Assembly: GCF_027359675.1 (NCBI RefSeq)
Contig: NZ_CP114786.1
Coordinates: 5,306,501-5,370,500 of the forward strand
DNA: 64,000 nt
From: Roseibium sp. Sym1
GTDB lineage: Bacteria; Pseudomonadota; Alphaproteobacteria; Rhizobiales; Stappiaceae
Reading direction: 5' to 3'
Position numbers and translations under genes: made by a program. The notes below the pieces were generated by a model. It made no database searches. It saw only the letters and a program-made list of their open reading frames with translations, and was not told where the DNA came from. Positions 18,304 through 26,611 of this stretch are shown one piece after another; position 1 is the stretch's first letter, and the number at the start of each line of letters is the position of its first letter.

Positions 18304-18333
18304 TGCCGTAGGGCGGCAGCCCCGCCCTCGGCA
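18304..18333 (+). promoter_or_regulatory. GC-rich hairpin after tssC
   Basis: Two-part stem: TGCCG (18304-18308) with CGGCA (18329-18333), and GGGCGG (18311-18316) with CCGCCC (18322-18327). A second small hairpin GCATCC/GGATGC follows at 18335-18351. There is no T-run, so this is more likely an mRNA processing or stability element between tssC and the highly expressed hcp than a terminator. Confidence 0.4.
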
Positions 18334-18381
18334 GGCATCCCGTAAGGATGCGGTCCGGTTTATCCGGGTGGAGGTACAAAC

Positions 18382-18468
18382 ATGGTGCGCAAGTACCCAG
18401 GGGTTTGGACCGTGAGGTCCGAGGTAGTTGTCAGGAATAGCAGACATACGTCAGGTCGCAGGACCTGA
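18382..18468 (+). CDS. Candidate 28-aa leader peptide upstream of hcp
   Basis: Short frame with ATG 18382, GGAGG 7 nt upstream and a TGA stop at 18466-18468, 28 nt before hcp. The predicted peptide is Val/Arg-rich, without a run of one amino acid. The coding sequence contains the pairs GGACC/GGTCC (18407-18420) and TCAGGTC/GACCTGA (18451-18468), and AGGTCC (18415-18420) could alternatively pair with GGACCT (18461-18466). That resembles an attenuator, but there is no direct evidence of translation. Confidence 0.3.
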   Translation: MVRKYPGVWTVRSEVVVRNSRHTSGRRT

Positions 18469-18496
18469 TCGTCAACAACCAAGAGGATCTATTGAA

Positions 18497-18982
18497 ATGG
18501 CTGTCGATTTTTTTCTGGAACTTGATGGTATCAAAGGCGAATCTCAGGACAAGACCCACAAGGACAAGATTGACGTCCTGTCCTGGTCCTGGGGCGCTTC
18601 CCAGTCGGGCACCACGCACATGGGCGGTGGCTCCGGCTCCGGCAAGGCCCACTTCCAGGACCTGAGCATCACCAAATACGTCGACAAGTCGACACCGGTT
18701 CTGCTTCAGCATGTCTCCACCGGCAAGCACATTGCCAAGGGCACCTTGTTCGTGCGCAAGGCCGCCGGCGACACTCCCCTGGAATACGTCAAGATCGAAA
18801 TGAAGGACATCATTGTCACCAACGTTTCGACCGGTGGCAGCGGCTCCGATGACCGGATCACGGAAAGCTGCACGCTGAACTTCGGTGAATACAAGTATAT
18901 CTACACCGAACAGAAGCCCGACGGTTCCAAGGGTGCGGCTCCGGAATTTGCCTGGGACATCGCCGCAAACGAAAAGAAATAA
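18497..18982 (+). CDS. hcp: T6SS tube protein Hcp (TssD)
   Basis: A 161-aa Hcp that forms the hexameric inner tube. Diagnostic segments are the N-terminal FFLELDGIKGESQD, SWSWGASQSGT (about 31-41), the KAHFQDLSITKYVDKSTP block (about 53-70) and LNFGEYKYIY near the C-terminus. The start is ATG 18497 with AGAGGA upstream; the frame is open earlier but runs into the leader region. It is isolated by a structured 5' leader and a strong 3' hairpin, as expected for the most abundant T6SS transcript. Confidence 0.97.
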   Translation: MAVDFFLELDGIKGESQDKTHKDKIDVLSWSWGASQSGTTHMGGGSGSGKAHFQDLSITKYVDKSTPVLLQHVSTGKHIAKGTLFVRKAAGDTPLEYVKIEMKDIIVTNVSTGGSGSDDRITESCTLNFGEYKYIYTEQKPDGSKGAAPEFAWDIAANEKK

Positions 18983-18995
18983 GTTTTCGACCTCT

Positions 18996-19033
18996 TTGGC
19001 TGCCGCGCCCCGCGCGGCAGCCAACTCTGTTTT
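18996..19033 (+). terminator. Strong hairpin after hcp
   Basis: Perfect 12-bp stem (18996-19007 with 19013-19024, loop CCCCG) followed by CTCTGTTTT. It is likely a partial terminator or 3' stabiliser that raises hcp mRNA relative to tssE-G and clpV. Confidence 0.65.
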
Positions 19034-19123
19034 ACCCTCGTCTTGAGGGCGTAATCTTTTCGGACCAACATTCCGCATATATCGGACGGATATCAGGGGT
19101 GGCAGTCAGCGTGGGCATGGCCG

Positions 19124-19675
19124 ATGGCTAAATCAACCGTGAAAATGCACTCGCCACTGATGTGGGCGTTCCGTGCAATGGATGACCCGGACTACAAGGC
19201 GGCCCAGGCTCGGCAAAAGGAAGACAGCAAGGGCCGCAACCTGAAATCCGGCCGGCGCCTGTCCCGTTCCTACGGCGTTTCCGAGCATACCCTGCTTGCA
19301 GAAGTGCGGCGGGATCTGCAGGCTCTGCTCAACACGGTCAACCTCAATTCCGCTCAAGACCTTTCAGACTTCCCTGAAGTGCAGACGTCCATTCTCAATT
19401 TCGGCCTGCCGGACCTGTCCGTCCATGTCGTCGACACGGTACGTATCGAGCGGCTCGCCGATGACATTCGCCAGGCACTGATAAGGTTCGAGCCACGCAT
19501 GGATCCGCGCACCCTGCAGGTCACCCGCGATGACAGCATCGACAGCGACACCTTCAAGGTCCGGTTCGTGATCAAGGCGGAGATCCGCTGTGACCCGGTG
19601 CGGATCGGAAGTGAATTCATCGCCGATGTCGACCCTGCCTTCGGCCGGATCAAGATTATCGGGGCGACCGCATGA
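19124..19675 (+). CDS. tssE: T6SS baseplate protein TssE (gp25-like)
   Basis: A 183-aa gp25/TssE-family wedge protein. The conserved VRRDLQALLNT and NFGLPDLS (about 85-92) blocks and the following RFEPRM motif (about 123-128) are present. It joins the tail tube to the sheath baseplate. The ribosome site before ATG 19124 is weak (GTGGGC). The stop overlaps the tssF start as ATGA. Confidence 0.94.
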   Translation: MAKSTVKMHSPLMWAFRAMDDPDYKAAQARQKEDSKGRNLKSGRRLSRSYGVSEHTLLAEVRRDLQALLNTVNLNSAQDLSDFPEVQTSILNFGLPDLSVHVVDTVRIERLADDIRQALIRFEPRMDPRTLQVTRDDSIDSDTFKVRFVIKAEIRCDPVRIGSEFIADVDPAFGRIKIIGATA

Positions 19676-21669
19676 ACCGGGAATTTCTCGACCTCTACAA
19701 TCAGGAACTCATCTACCTGCGTGAACAGGGCGCAGCCTTCGCCGAAGCGTATCCGGCGGTCGCGGAACGCCTCGGCGGGTTGCTGGAGGATCGTTCGGAC
19801 CCGATGCTCTCGGGTCTGCTGGAAGGCACCGCGTTTCTGTCTGCCCGCGTGCAGCTGAAGATGAAACATGAATTCTCCGAATTCACCTCCAATCTCTTCG
19901 AGCAGCTCTATCCGACGGCCCTTGCCCCGATTCCCTCGATGGTCATGGCGCGGGTCACGCCAAAATATGGCGACGCCAACCTGCGCAACGGCATCAGGAT
20001 CAACCGTCACGCGCCCATGGAAGCCGTCTTCCGCGAACGCCAGGGCGAGGTCCGTTGCAGGTTCACGCTGACCTCACCCATCACGCTCACACCGCTGCAA
20101 TTGACAGACGCCAAATATCTGAGTTCCGCGGCCCAGGTTTCCGGTCTGGGTGCCGAAATGGCGGAAGACCGCCGCGCCAGGGCCGGCCTGTCGATCACGC
20201 TGACCCACCGCATGGCGGAAGATCCGGAAAACGAGGTCTCGGCGGAAGAAGCCATGAAGAAGCCGGAATATCAGGTCGCGGGTTGCCGTATCGACGATCT
20301 CCCGGTCAGGCTCGTCGGGCCGTTGGACCTGGCCGCAAAGGTCTATGAACAGATATTCGGCCATACGATTGCGCTCTATCTGAGAACCGAAGACGCCTAT
20401 GGCCAGGCAAGCCTGCAGCGCCTGCCCGTCGACGCAGTCAAGCAGCTCGGTTTCGAAGAGGAAGACGCGCTGCTGCACAATGACCTGAGGCTGTTCACCG
20501 GGTTCGATTACCTGCGCGACTATTTCAATTTTCCGCGCAGTTTCCTCGGCTTCCGGCTGACAGGCCTGCGGCGCTATCTCGACCGGGTGAACGCGAAATC
20601 CTTCGATCTCGTGTTTGTCTTTGACGAAGCGGACTCCCGCCTTCCCGCCCATGTCGAACACAAGATCTTCGCGCTGCATACGTCGCCGGCCGTGAACCTT
20701 TTCGAACGCCAGACGGACCGGGTGCCGATCAAGAAAGGACAGCATGAGTTTGCCGTCATCACGGACCGGACCCGGCCTCTCGATTACGAGGTTCATTCCG
20801 TTACAGAGGTCAACGCCCATTTTTCCGGTGGTGAAAAACGGCCCGTCGAGCCTCTCTACAGCGTCGCACCCGACACGGAAAAGGCAGGCCACGAGTGGTT
20901 CTATTCGATCCGCCGCCTGCCGCGGCGGCAATCCTCATCGGAACTCCGCCGGCAGCAGCCAATCTCCTATGTGGGGACGGAAACGTTCATAACCATTTCG
21001 AGCGGCGCACAGGCAGCCGCACTGCTTCAAAGCGGCGAGAAACGCCTGGCGGAACTTTCCCTGAAGGTGATGGCCTCCAATCGCGCACTGGCCGCTGACC
21101 TTCCCGTCGGCTCCAATCCGGACAAGTCGGACACCGGTGACTTCCGCATACTCGAGGACGTCGGACTGAAAGTGGACTGCGTTGCCGGACCGACATCACC
21201 GCGCCCGCCTCTCCTGTCCTACAACGAGCGCCTTGGCGAAGAAGGTCATTCCGGCGCCATCGCCTGGCGTCTCATCAACATACTCGCGCTCAATCACACG
21301 GGACTGGTGCACGATGCCGCCGGCGCGGACGGGCGGTCTTTCCGCGACATCCTGAGCGTGTTCGCGCCGCTTTCCGACAATACCGCAGACCGTCAGGCCC
21401 AGTCTGTCCGCGCAGTCTCCACCCGCCCCGTGGTCCGCCGACTGCAACAGAAATCGGGTACGGGCGTTGCGCGCGGCCTGGAAGTGACGATTACGCTCGA
21501 CGACAAGGCCTTTGAGGGTTCCAGTGCCTTTCTCCTGGGAGCGGTGCTGGACAGGTTTGTCGCCGAATACGCCTCCATCAACCACTTCACCCAATGCGTG
21601 ATCGCAACCACCGAACGTGGTGTGATCATGAAATGGCCTCCCCGGATCGGCGCAAAGGGAATCCTATGA
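19672..21669 (+). CDS. tssF: T6SS baseplate protein TssF (VasA/ImpG)
   Basis: A 665-aa baseplate wedge protein. The N-terminus FLDLYNQELIYLREQGAAFA (4-23) and DPMLSGLLEGTAFLSARVQ (about 43-61) are the family signatures. The C-terminus ends with FLLGAVLDRFVAEYASINHF and MKWPPRIG, typical of TssF. Four-base ATGA overlaps on both sides link it to tssE and tssG, consistent with a TssE/F/G wedge made in fixed ratio. Confidence 0.97.
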   Translation: MNREFLDLYNQELIYLREQGAAFAEAYPAVAERLGGLLEDRSDPMLSGLLEGTAFLSARVQLKMKHEFSEFTSNLFEQLYPTALAPIPSMVMARVTPKYGDANLRNGIRINRHAPMEAVFRERQGEVRCRFTLTSPITLTPLQLTDAKYLSSAAQVSGLGAEMAEDRRARAGLSITLTHRMAEDPENEVSAEEAMKKPEYQVAGCRIDDLPVRLVGPLDLAAKVYEQIFGHTIALYLRTEDAYGQASLQRLPVDAVKQLGFEEEDALLHNDLRLFTGFDYLRDYFNFPRSFLGFRLTGLRRYLDRVNAKSFDLVFVFDEADSRLPAHVEHKIFALHTSPAVNLFERQTDRVPIKKGQHEFAVITDRTRPLDYEVHSVTEVNAHFSGGEKRPVEPLYSVAPDTEKAGHEWFYSIRRLPRRQSSSELRRQQPISYVGTETFITISSGAQAAALLQSGEKRLAELSLKVMASNRALAADLPVGSNPDKSDTGDFRILEDVGLKVDCVAGPTSPRPPLLSYNERLGEEGHSGAIAWRLINILALNHTGLVHDAAGADGRSFRDILSVFAPLSDNTADRQAQSVRAVSTRPVVRRLQQKSGTGVARGLEVTITLDDKAFEGSSAFLLGAVLDRFVAEYASINHFTQCVIATTERGVIMKWPPRIGAKGIL

Positions 21670-23291
21670 GCGGGTCCGACGGCAAGAAAAAGCGCAAGAA
21701 GGACAAGCAGGCGGACAAGACGATTGTCCAGTTCGCCGGGTCCGGCAAGGCGCCATGGCCTGCGCCTGAAGCCCCCACACCGGCAGATGACGGAGCCGCG
21801 ACTTCGCAGTCAGCGGAAACACCGGATGTTTCGACCGAGGCGATCAAATCGCACACGCCGGACTCGCACACGCCAGACTCGTCCGCGCCAGTATCGCCCG
21901 CAACAGGATCAAATGAGCCGGACTCGCCAGAGCTCACATCGTCCGACACCGATCTGGCAACGACCGGTTCCCCCGGGCAGGTTCCCGAGGCACCTGTTGA
22001 CGAACCTGCCACGGCGCCCCCGGACAAGGATGTCGCCGGCGAGACGGGCCGGGAACCGGACGAGCCCGAAATAACCGTCTCAACCGCCGACGTTTCCCCT
22101 GAGCCGGAAGCAGAAGACGCTCCGCAGGAGCCGCCCAGGATCGAGGTTCCCGTTCAGCAGCAATACGCCTCGCTTCTGGCGGCCCTCAGCGCACGGATCG
22201 AGAAACATCCCGGCGGTCACGATCTTCTGGCCGTGCTGCGCATGCTCGAAGGACAAACCGCCCCCGGCGGTGCGTCGAAGGGAATGGACCCCAAGAAAGC
22301 CGACGAACCGGCCCCGCCGCGGATCGGCAAGAGCCGGCGCCTGATGGAGGACATCGTTCGCTTCGGACAGGACCCGTCGAGCGAGTTCGCCCCGTCGACC
22401 ATCGAGCGGGCCACCCGCGACAGTCAAGGCGATCTGGTCCTTCTGGAACGTTTTCTGGGCCTGCTCGGCCCCCAGGGCGCCCTGCCAGCCGCTTATACCG
22501 ACGAAGCCATCATGAGCGGCCTCAAGGGCGAGGACAGCTTTCCGCGATTTCTGGATGTCTTCAACAACCGCTTTGTCCAGTTGTTCTTCCGAGCATGGGC
22601 CGATGCCAGGCCGATCGTGCAGCATGACCGGCCCGACGACGACCGGTTCCTGGCCTATATCGGATCTGCCATCGGTATCGGCTCGCCGATCTACCAGAAC
22701 CTCGACCGCATCGATGACCGGATCAAGCTGTTATATGCCGGGCTGTCGGCCTCCAAGGCCAAAAGCGCGATCCGCCTCAAGGCACTGATCACCGGCGTGT
22801 TCGGCGTGAAGGTGGAAATCGACCAATGCGTGGGGACATGGCTCCATCTGGATCCCGACGACCAGCTGAAGCTGGGTGGCCTCGGACCCGGTGGCGCAGG
22901 GCAACTCGGAGCAGACACGATCGTCGGTGCCAAGGTCTACAGCGTCAGTGACAAGATCCGCATCCGGATCTTCACACGGACGCTGGAGGAGTACCGCAAA
23001 TTCCTGCCACCCACCCGGACCAAACCCAATCCCTGGACGGAAAAACTCTTTGATCTCATTGACTTCTATCTCGGGCTCGAGATCGAGTACGAGATTGAAC
23101 TCGCCCTTCCGAAGCGCTGCGCCTCCGCCGTCAGGATGGACAGCACAAGTTCCGCAACCCTCGGTCATATCGGCTGGCTGAAGCCTGCAAAACCAAGCGA
23201 ACCGGAGCCGGACGAAACGCTCGAGGACGAGGAAATGCTGACGGATACCCGTTTCCGGCCCGTGCGCCGCCACACCACCGTTTATCAATAG
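21666..23291 (+). CDS. tssG: T6SS baseplate protein TssG with long disordered N-terminal extension
   Basis: The C-terminal part (from about residue 165) is a normal TssG/ImpH domain: FLGLLGPQGALPAAYTDEAI, FLDVFNNRFVQLFFRAWADA and the C-terminal KCVGTWL-like/VRMDSTSSATLG region. The protein is 541 aa against roughly 330-350 aa usual for TssG, because of an N-terminal low-complexity extension rich in Pro, Asp, Ser, Thr and Glu with imperfect TPDS repeats. The first 25 residues are Lys-rich and contain DKTIVQF (T19), similar to the TssL site at T17. ATG 21666 overlaps the tssF stop (ATGA); the frame is open upstream but inside tssF. Confidence 0.94.
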   Translation: MSGSDGKKKRKKDKQADKTIVQFAGSGKAPWPAPEAPTPADDGAATSQSAETPDVSTEAIKSHTPDSHTPDSSAPVSPATGSNEPDSPELTSSDTDLATTGSPGQVPEAPVDEPATAPPDKDVAGETGREPDEPEITVSTADVSPEPEAEDAPQEPPRIEVPVQQQYASLLAALSARIEKHPGGHDLLAVLRMLEGQTAPGGASKGMDPKKADEPAPPRIGKSRRLMEDIVRFGQDPSSEFAPSTIERATRDSQGDLVLLERFLGLLGPQGALPAAYTDEAIMSGLKGEDSFPRFLDVFNNRFVQLFFRAWADARPIVQHDRPDDDRFLAYIGSAIGIGSPIYQNLDRIDDRIKLLYAGLSASKAKSAIRLKALITGVFGVKVEIDQCVGTWLHLDPDDQLKLGGLGPGGAGQLGADTIVGAKVYSVSDKIRIRIFTRTLEEYRKFLPPTRTKPNPWTEKLFDLIDFYLGLEIEYEIELALPKRCASAVRMDSTSSATLGHIGWLKPAKPSEPEPDETLEDEEMLTDTRFRPVRRHTTVYQ

Positions 23292-23315
23292 GTCTCAAAT
23301 CGAAGGACCGAAGCC

Positions 23316-26129
23316 ATGGCTGACATTACCGTAGAAAACGTTGCCTACAAGATTAACTCGGTTGCTTACGAGAGCCTCGACAAGGCGATGCGGCTGACCA
23401 AGGATGCCGGCCACAGGCACCTGGAACTGCTTCACTGGTTCTACTACCTGATACGCGACGAAAAATCGGACCTGTTCCAGATCCTGCGCCATTTCGACGT
23501 GGACCTTGGAACGCTGGACAAGGACCTTCAGAACGCCATCAAGGAGCTGAAGATCAACCAGACCGAACTGCCCGCCATGTCCAAGCCTTTTCGCGAGGCG
23601 CTGGAGGGAGCCTGGTTCGTGGGAACGCTCAGCTTCGGAGATTACAAGATCCGGTCCGCCTATGTCCTGATCGCGGTTCTGGGCGACGAATCCTCGCGCA
23701 CGCAACTGTTCAGGCTGTCGTCCGAATTCAACAAGCTCAAGCGTGACGAGATCTCCGGCAATCTGGATGCGATTGTCGACGGATCCGGAGAAGCGCGCGC
23801 CCGCCCGATCGACGGGTCCGGTCCAAAGGCCACGGCCGCGGCACCGGGCGAAAAGGGTGCCGAACCGGTCCCCGGCGGCCCCGGCGAAGATGCTCTTTCC
23901 CAGTTCACGGTCGATTACACCGCGCGGGCCCGAGCGGAGGAATTCGATCCGATTGTCGGGCGTGACGAGGAGATCCGGCAGGTCATCGACGTCCTGATGC
24001 GCCGCCGGCAGAACAACCCGATCCTCACCGGCGAGGCCGGTGTCGGCAAGACCGCCATTGTCGAGGGTTTTGCCCAGAAGATTGTCGCGGGGGACGTGCC
24101 ACCCGCCCTGCTGGGCACGCGGCTGTGCGCCCTCGATCTCGGACTGCTGCAGGCCGGGGCCTCGATGAAAGGTGAATTTGAAAAACGCCTCAGGGCCGTG
24201 ATCGATGCGGTGCATGGCTCGATTGTGCCGACCATCCTGTTCATCGACGAAGCGCATACACTGATTGGTGCCGGTGGCGCCGCCGGAACCGGCGACGCGG
24301 CGAACCTGCTCAAACCGGCGCTGGCGCGCGGCACCCTTCGTACGGTTGCCGCAACGACGTGGTCGGAATACCGCCAGCATTTCGAGAAGGACCCTGCCCT
24401 CACCCGTCGGTTCCAGCCGGTCCAGGTGGACGAGCCGGATGAGGAAAAATGCTTTGCCATGGTGCGCGGCCTGCTCGGTCCGATGGAAGAACACCATCAG
24501 GTGCGCATTCTCGACAGCGCGGTGCGTTCCGCCGTGTCCCTGTCGCATCGCTACATTCCGGCGCGCCAGTTGCCGGACAAGGCCGTCAGCGTTCTGGACA
24601 CGGCCTCCGCGCGGGTGAACATCTCCCAGGCAGCGCAACCCTCCAGGCTGCTCGACCTGATCGCCAAGAAAGGCTTCCTTGAAACGGAAAGACAGGCCCT
24701 GACCAATGATGCCGAACTCGGCATGGAGCAGGACGAACAGCTCGAGGCGCTGAACGCGGCGATCGAGGAAACGGAGACCAGGATCGAAACGGTCCGCGCC
24801 GACTGGGAACGCGAGCGCAAGCTGGTCGCCGAGATCCGTCGTCTGAACAAGGCTCTGATCCAGCTGAAAGGCGGCGAACCGGCGCCCCATCCGGAAGGCA
24901 CGGAGATCGAAGACCCCGAGCATGAAGGCCAGGCTCTGGTTCCCATCGATGAAATCGAGCTCGACATGGATGTGGATCTGTCCAGCGAGGAGGCAATCCG
25001 CGAAGCGCTGGCCACCAAACGGGCGGAGCTGTCCGAAATTCCGGAAGACGACCGCATGGTCTATGCCTATGTCGATGACGAGGCGGTGGCCAGCATCATC
25101 TCGGACTGGACCGGCATTCCGGTCGGCCGCATGGTCCAGGATGAAATGGAGATGATCCTCAACCTGACCGACAGCCTGAACAAGCGCGTCATCGGTCAGG
25201 CCCATGGCCTTGCCATGATCGCGAAACGTATCGAGACCAGCCGGGCCCAGCTCGGCAACCCGGACAAGCCGATCGGCGTGTTCATGCTTTGCGGCCCCTC
25301 CGGTGTCGGCAAGACGGAAACCGCGCTCGCCCTTGCCGAAACGCTCTATGGCGGCGAGGAAAGCCTGATCACCATCAACATGTCCGAATTCCAGGAAGCC
25401 CATTCGGTCTCCGGCCTCAAGGGCGCGCCTCCGGGCTATGTCGGCTATGGCGAGGGCGGCCGGCTGACGGAAGCGGTCCGCCGCAAGCCCTATTCCGTGG
25501 TGCTGCTGGACGAAGTCGAAAAAGCCCACCCCGACGTGCACGAGATTTTCTTCCAGGTGTTCGACAAGGGCTGGATGGAAGACGGCATGGGCCGGAAAAT
25601 CGATTTCCGCAACACCCTGATCTTGTTGACGTCGAATGTCGGCACCGAAACCATCATGAATGCGGCCAGACACATGCTGGACACGCCGGTGTCCAGCGAC
25701 GAAGGCATGGCGGCGACAGATCCGTACGCGCCGGATCCGGAACAGCTGGCGGAAGCCCTGAGGCCGTCCCTCCTCGAGGTGTTCCCGCCCGCCCTGCTCG
25801 GACGGATCGTCACCATCCCCTACTACCCGCTGTCGCCCTCCATGCTCGGCTTCATTGTCCGCCTGCAGCTCAACCGGATCGTCAAGCGCGTGCGGCAGAA
25901 CCGGGATGCCGAACTGTCCTATGGCGATGACGTTGTCTCGCATATCGTGTCGCTCTGCCGCGACCCCGACAGCGGCGGCCGCATGATCGACAACATCGTC
26001 ACCAACGACCTCCTGCCGAAACTGTCGCGCGCATTCCTGACGGCCCAGATGAATGGCGAGGAAATCAAGACCGCGACGCTCAAGATCGCAGACGGCGGCA
26101 TTGCCATCGACATGGGCACACCGGCCTAG
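23316..26129 (+). CDS. clpV: T6SS sheath disassembly ATPase ClpV (TssH)
   Basis: A 937-aa AAA+ unfoldase that recycles contracted TssB/TssC sheath. It has an N-terminal Clp-N domain (1-150), a flexible Gly/Pro linker (about 165-195), a first AAA domain with GEAGVGKT (about 235-242) and VPTILFIDEAHTL, a coiled middle domain (about 450-540) and a second AAA domain with GPSGVGKTE (about 660-668), GAPPGYVGYGEGG and the Clp C-terminal domain. It is the last gene of the plus-strand unit, with a terminator 15 bp after the stop. A long antisense frame opposite it is a composition artefact. Confidence 0.98.
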   Translation: MADITVENVAYKINSVAYESLDKAMRLTKDAGHRHLELLHWFYYLIRDEKSDLFQILRHFDVDLGTLDKDLQNAIKELKINQTELPAMSKPFREALEGAWFVGTLSFGDYKIRSAYVLIAVLGDESSRTQLFRLSSEFNKLKRDEISGNLDAIVDGSGEARARPIDGSGPKATAAAPGEKGAEPVPGGPGEDALSQFTVDYTARARAEEFDPIVGRDEEIRQVIDVLMRRRQNNPILTGEAGVGKTAIVEGFAQKIVAGDVPPALLGTRLCALDLGLLQAGASMKGEFEKRLRAVIDAVHGSIVPTILFIDEAHTLIGAGGAAGTGDAANLLKPALARGTLRTVAATTWSEYRQHFEKDPALTRRFQPVQVDEPDEEKCFAMVRGLLGPMEEHHQVRILDSAVRSAVSLSHRYIPARQLPDKAVSVLDTASARVNISQAAQPSRLLDLIAKKGFLETERQALTNDAELGMEQDEQLEALNAAIEETETRIETVRADWERERKLVAEIRRLNKALIQLKGGEPAPHPEGTEIEDPEHEGQALVPIDEIELDMDVDLSSEEAIREALATKRAELSEIPEDDRMVYAYVDDEAVASIISDWTGIPVGRMVQDEMEMILNLTDSLNKRVIGQAHGLAMIAKRIETSRAQLGNPDKPIGVFMLCGPSGVGKTETALALAETLYGGEESLITINMSEFQEAHSVSGLKGAPPGYVGYGEGGRLTEAVRRKPYSVVLLDEVEKAHPDVHEIFFQVFDKGWMEDGMGRKIDFRNTLILLTSNVGTETIMNAARHMLDTPVSSDEGMAATDPYAPDPEQLAEALRPSLLEVFPPALLGRIVTIPYYPLSPSMLGFIVRLQLNRIVKRVRQNRDAELSYGDDVVSHIVSLCRDPDSGGRMIDNIVTNDLLPKLSRAFLTAQMNGEEIKTATLKIADGGIAIDMGTPA

Positions 26130-26144
26130 GCCGGCCTGAAATGG

Positions 26145-26184
26145 AAAAAGCCCCGGCCGGTCGCGCCCTGCCGGGGCTTTTTTT
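26145..26184. terminator. Bidirectional terminator between clpV and the PAAR gene
   Basis: Stem GCCCCGGC (26150-26157) with GCCGGGGC (26170-26177), flanked by A5 on the left and T7 on the right, so it can end both clpV (plus) and the PAAR unit (minus). Confidence 0.85.
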
Positions 26185-26212
26185 GTCCAATTCGAGGGCT
26201 GGTTGACGTTGA

Positions 26213-26509
26213 TCAGATCCCGATCAGAACGGTGAATTCGCCGGTTGTGATGACGCCACCCTTCAAGGTCGGGTCGCCCATGCGCGCGGCAGGCAGATTT
26301 CCGATCAGGACTGTCGGCGAGCCGAATACGATCGGATCGACATTGGCCGGTGGCGGGCCGACACAAACGCACATGTCCGTCACACGCGCCGCAGGCCGGT
26401 TGCCGATCAGGACGTTCACCATGCAGGGCGGCGCGATCGGCAGGCCCGGAGGGACCGGCGTCATGGAACACATATGAAAATCACCAAGTCGGGCAGCCGG
26501 TTGGGTCAT
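26213..26509 (-). CDS. T6SS PAAR-domain spike-tip protein
   Basis: A 98-aa protein consisting only of a PAAR domain: PAARLGD at 4-10, repeated NRPAARVTD and NLPAARMGDP motifs, and His/Cys residues suited to the zinc site at the cone tip. It sharpens the VgrG spike. There is no N- or C-terminal extension, so it carries no fused toxin. It is the last gene of the minus-strand accessory unit, 102 bp after the M23 peptidase gene, with the shared terminator downstream. Confidence 0.93.
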   Translation of the reverse strand: MTQPAARLGDFHMCSMTPVPPGLPIAPPCMVNVLIGNRPAARVTDMCVCVGPPPANVDPIVFGSPTVLIGNLPAARMGDPTLKGGVITTGEFTVLIGI

Positions 26510-26611
26510 GATCGCCTCTTCGCTGGTTTCGATCCCTGAAGATAATACACCAGGCAGGGTGAAGCTGGTATCCAGATCACACTCCTGCGTTTTTCCTCAT
26601 TTCATCCAGAT

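Noticed and set aside
23295..26471. 1058-codon frame on the minus strand opposite clpV
   Set aside because: Exactly overlaps a certain ClpV gene, has no domain, and is the usual antisense shadow of high-GC coding DNA.
26213..26509. PAAR protein as toxin carrier
   Set aside because: The protein is a bare PAAR domain with no N- or C-terminal extension.
26566..26581. CRP-like sequence upstream of the PAAR gene (TGGTA-N6-TCACA)
   Set aside because: 8 of 10 matches, but the left half lacks the GTG core, so it was not counted with the other boxes.
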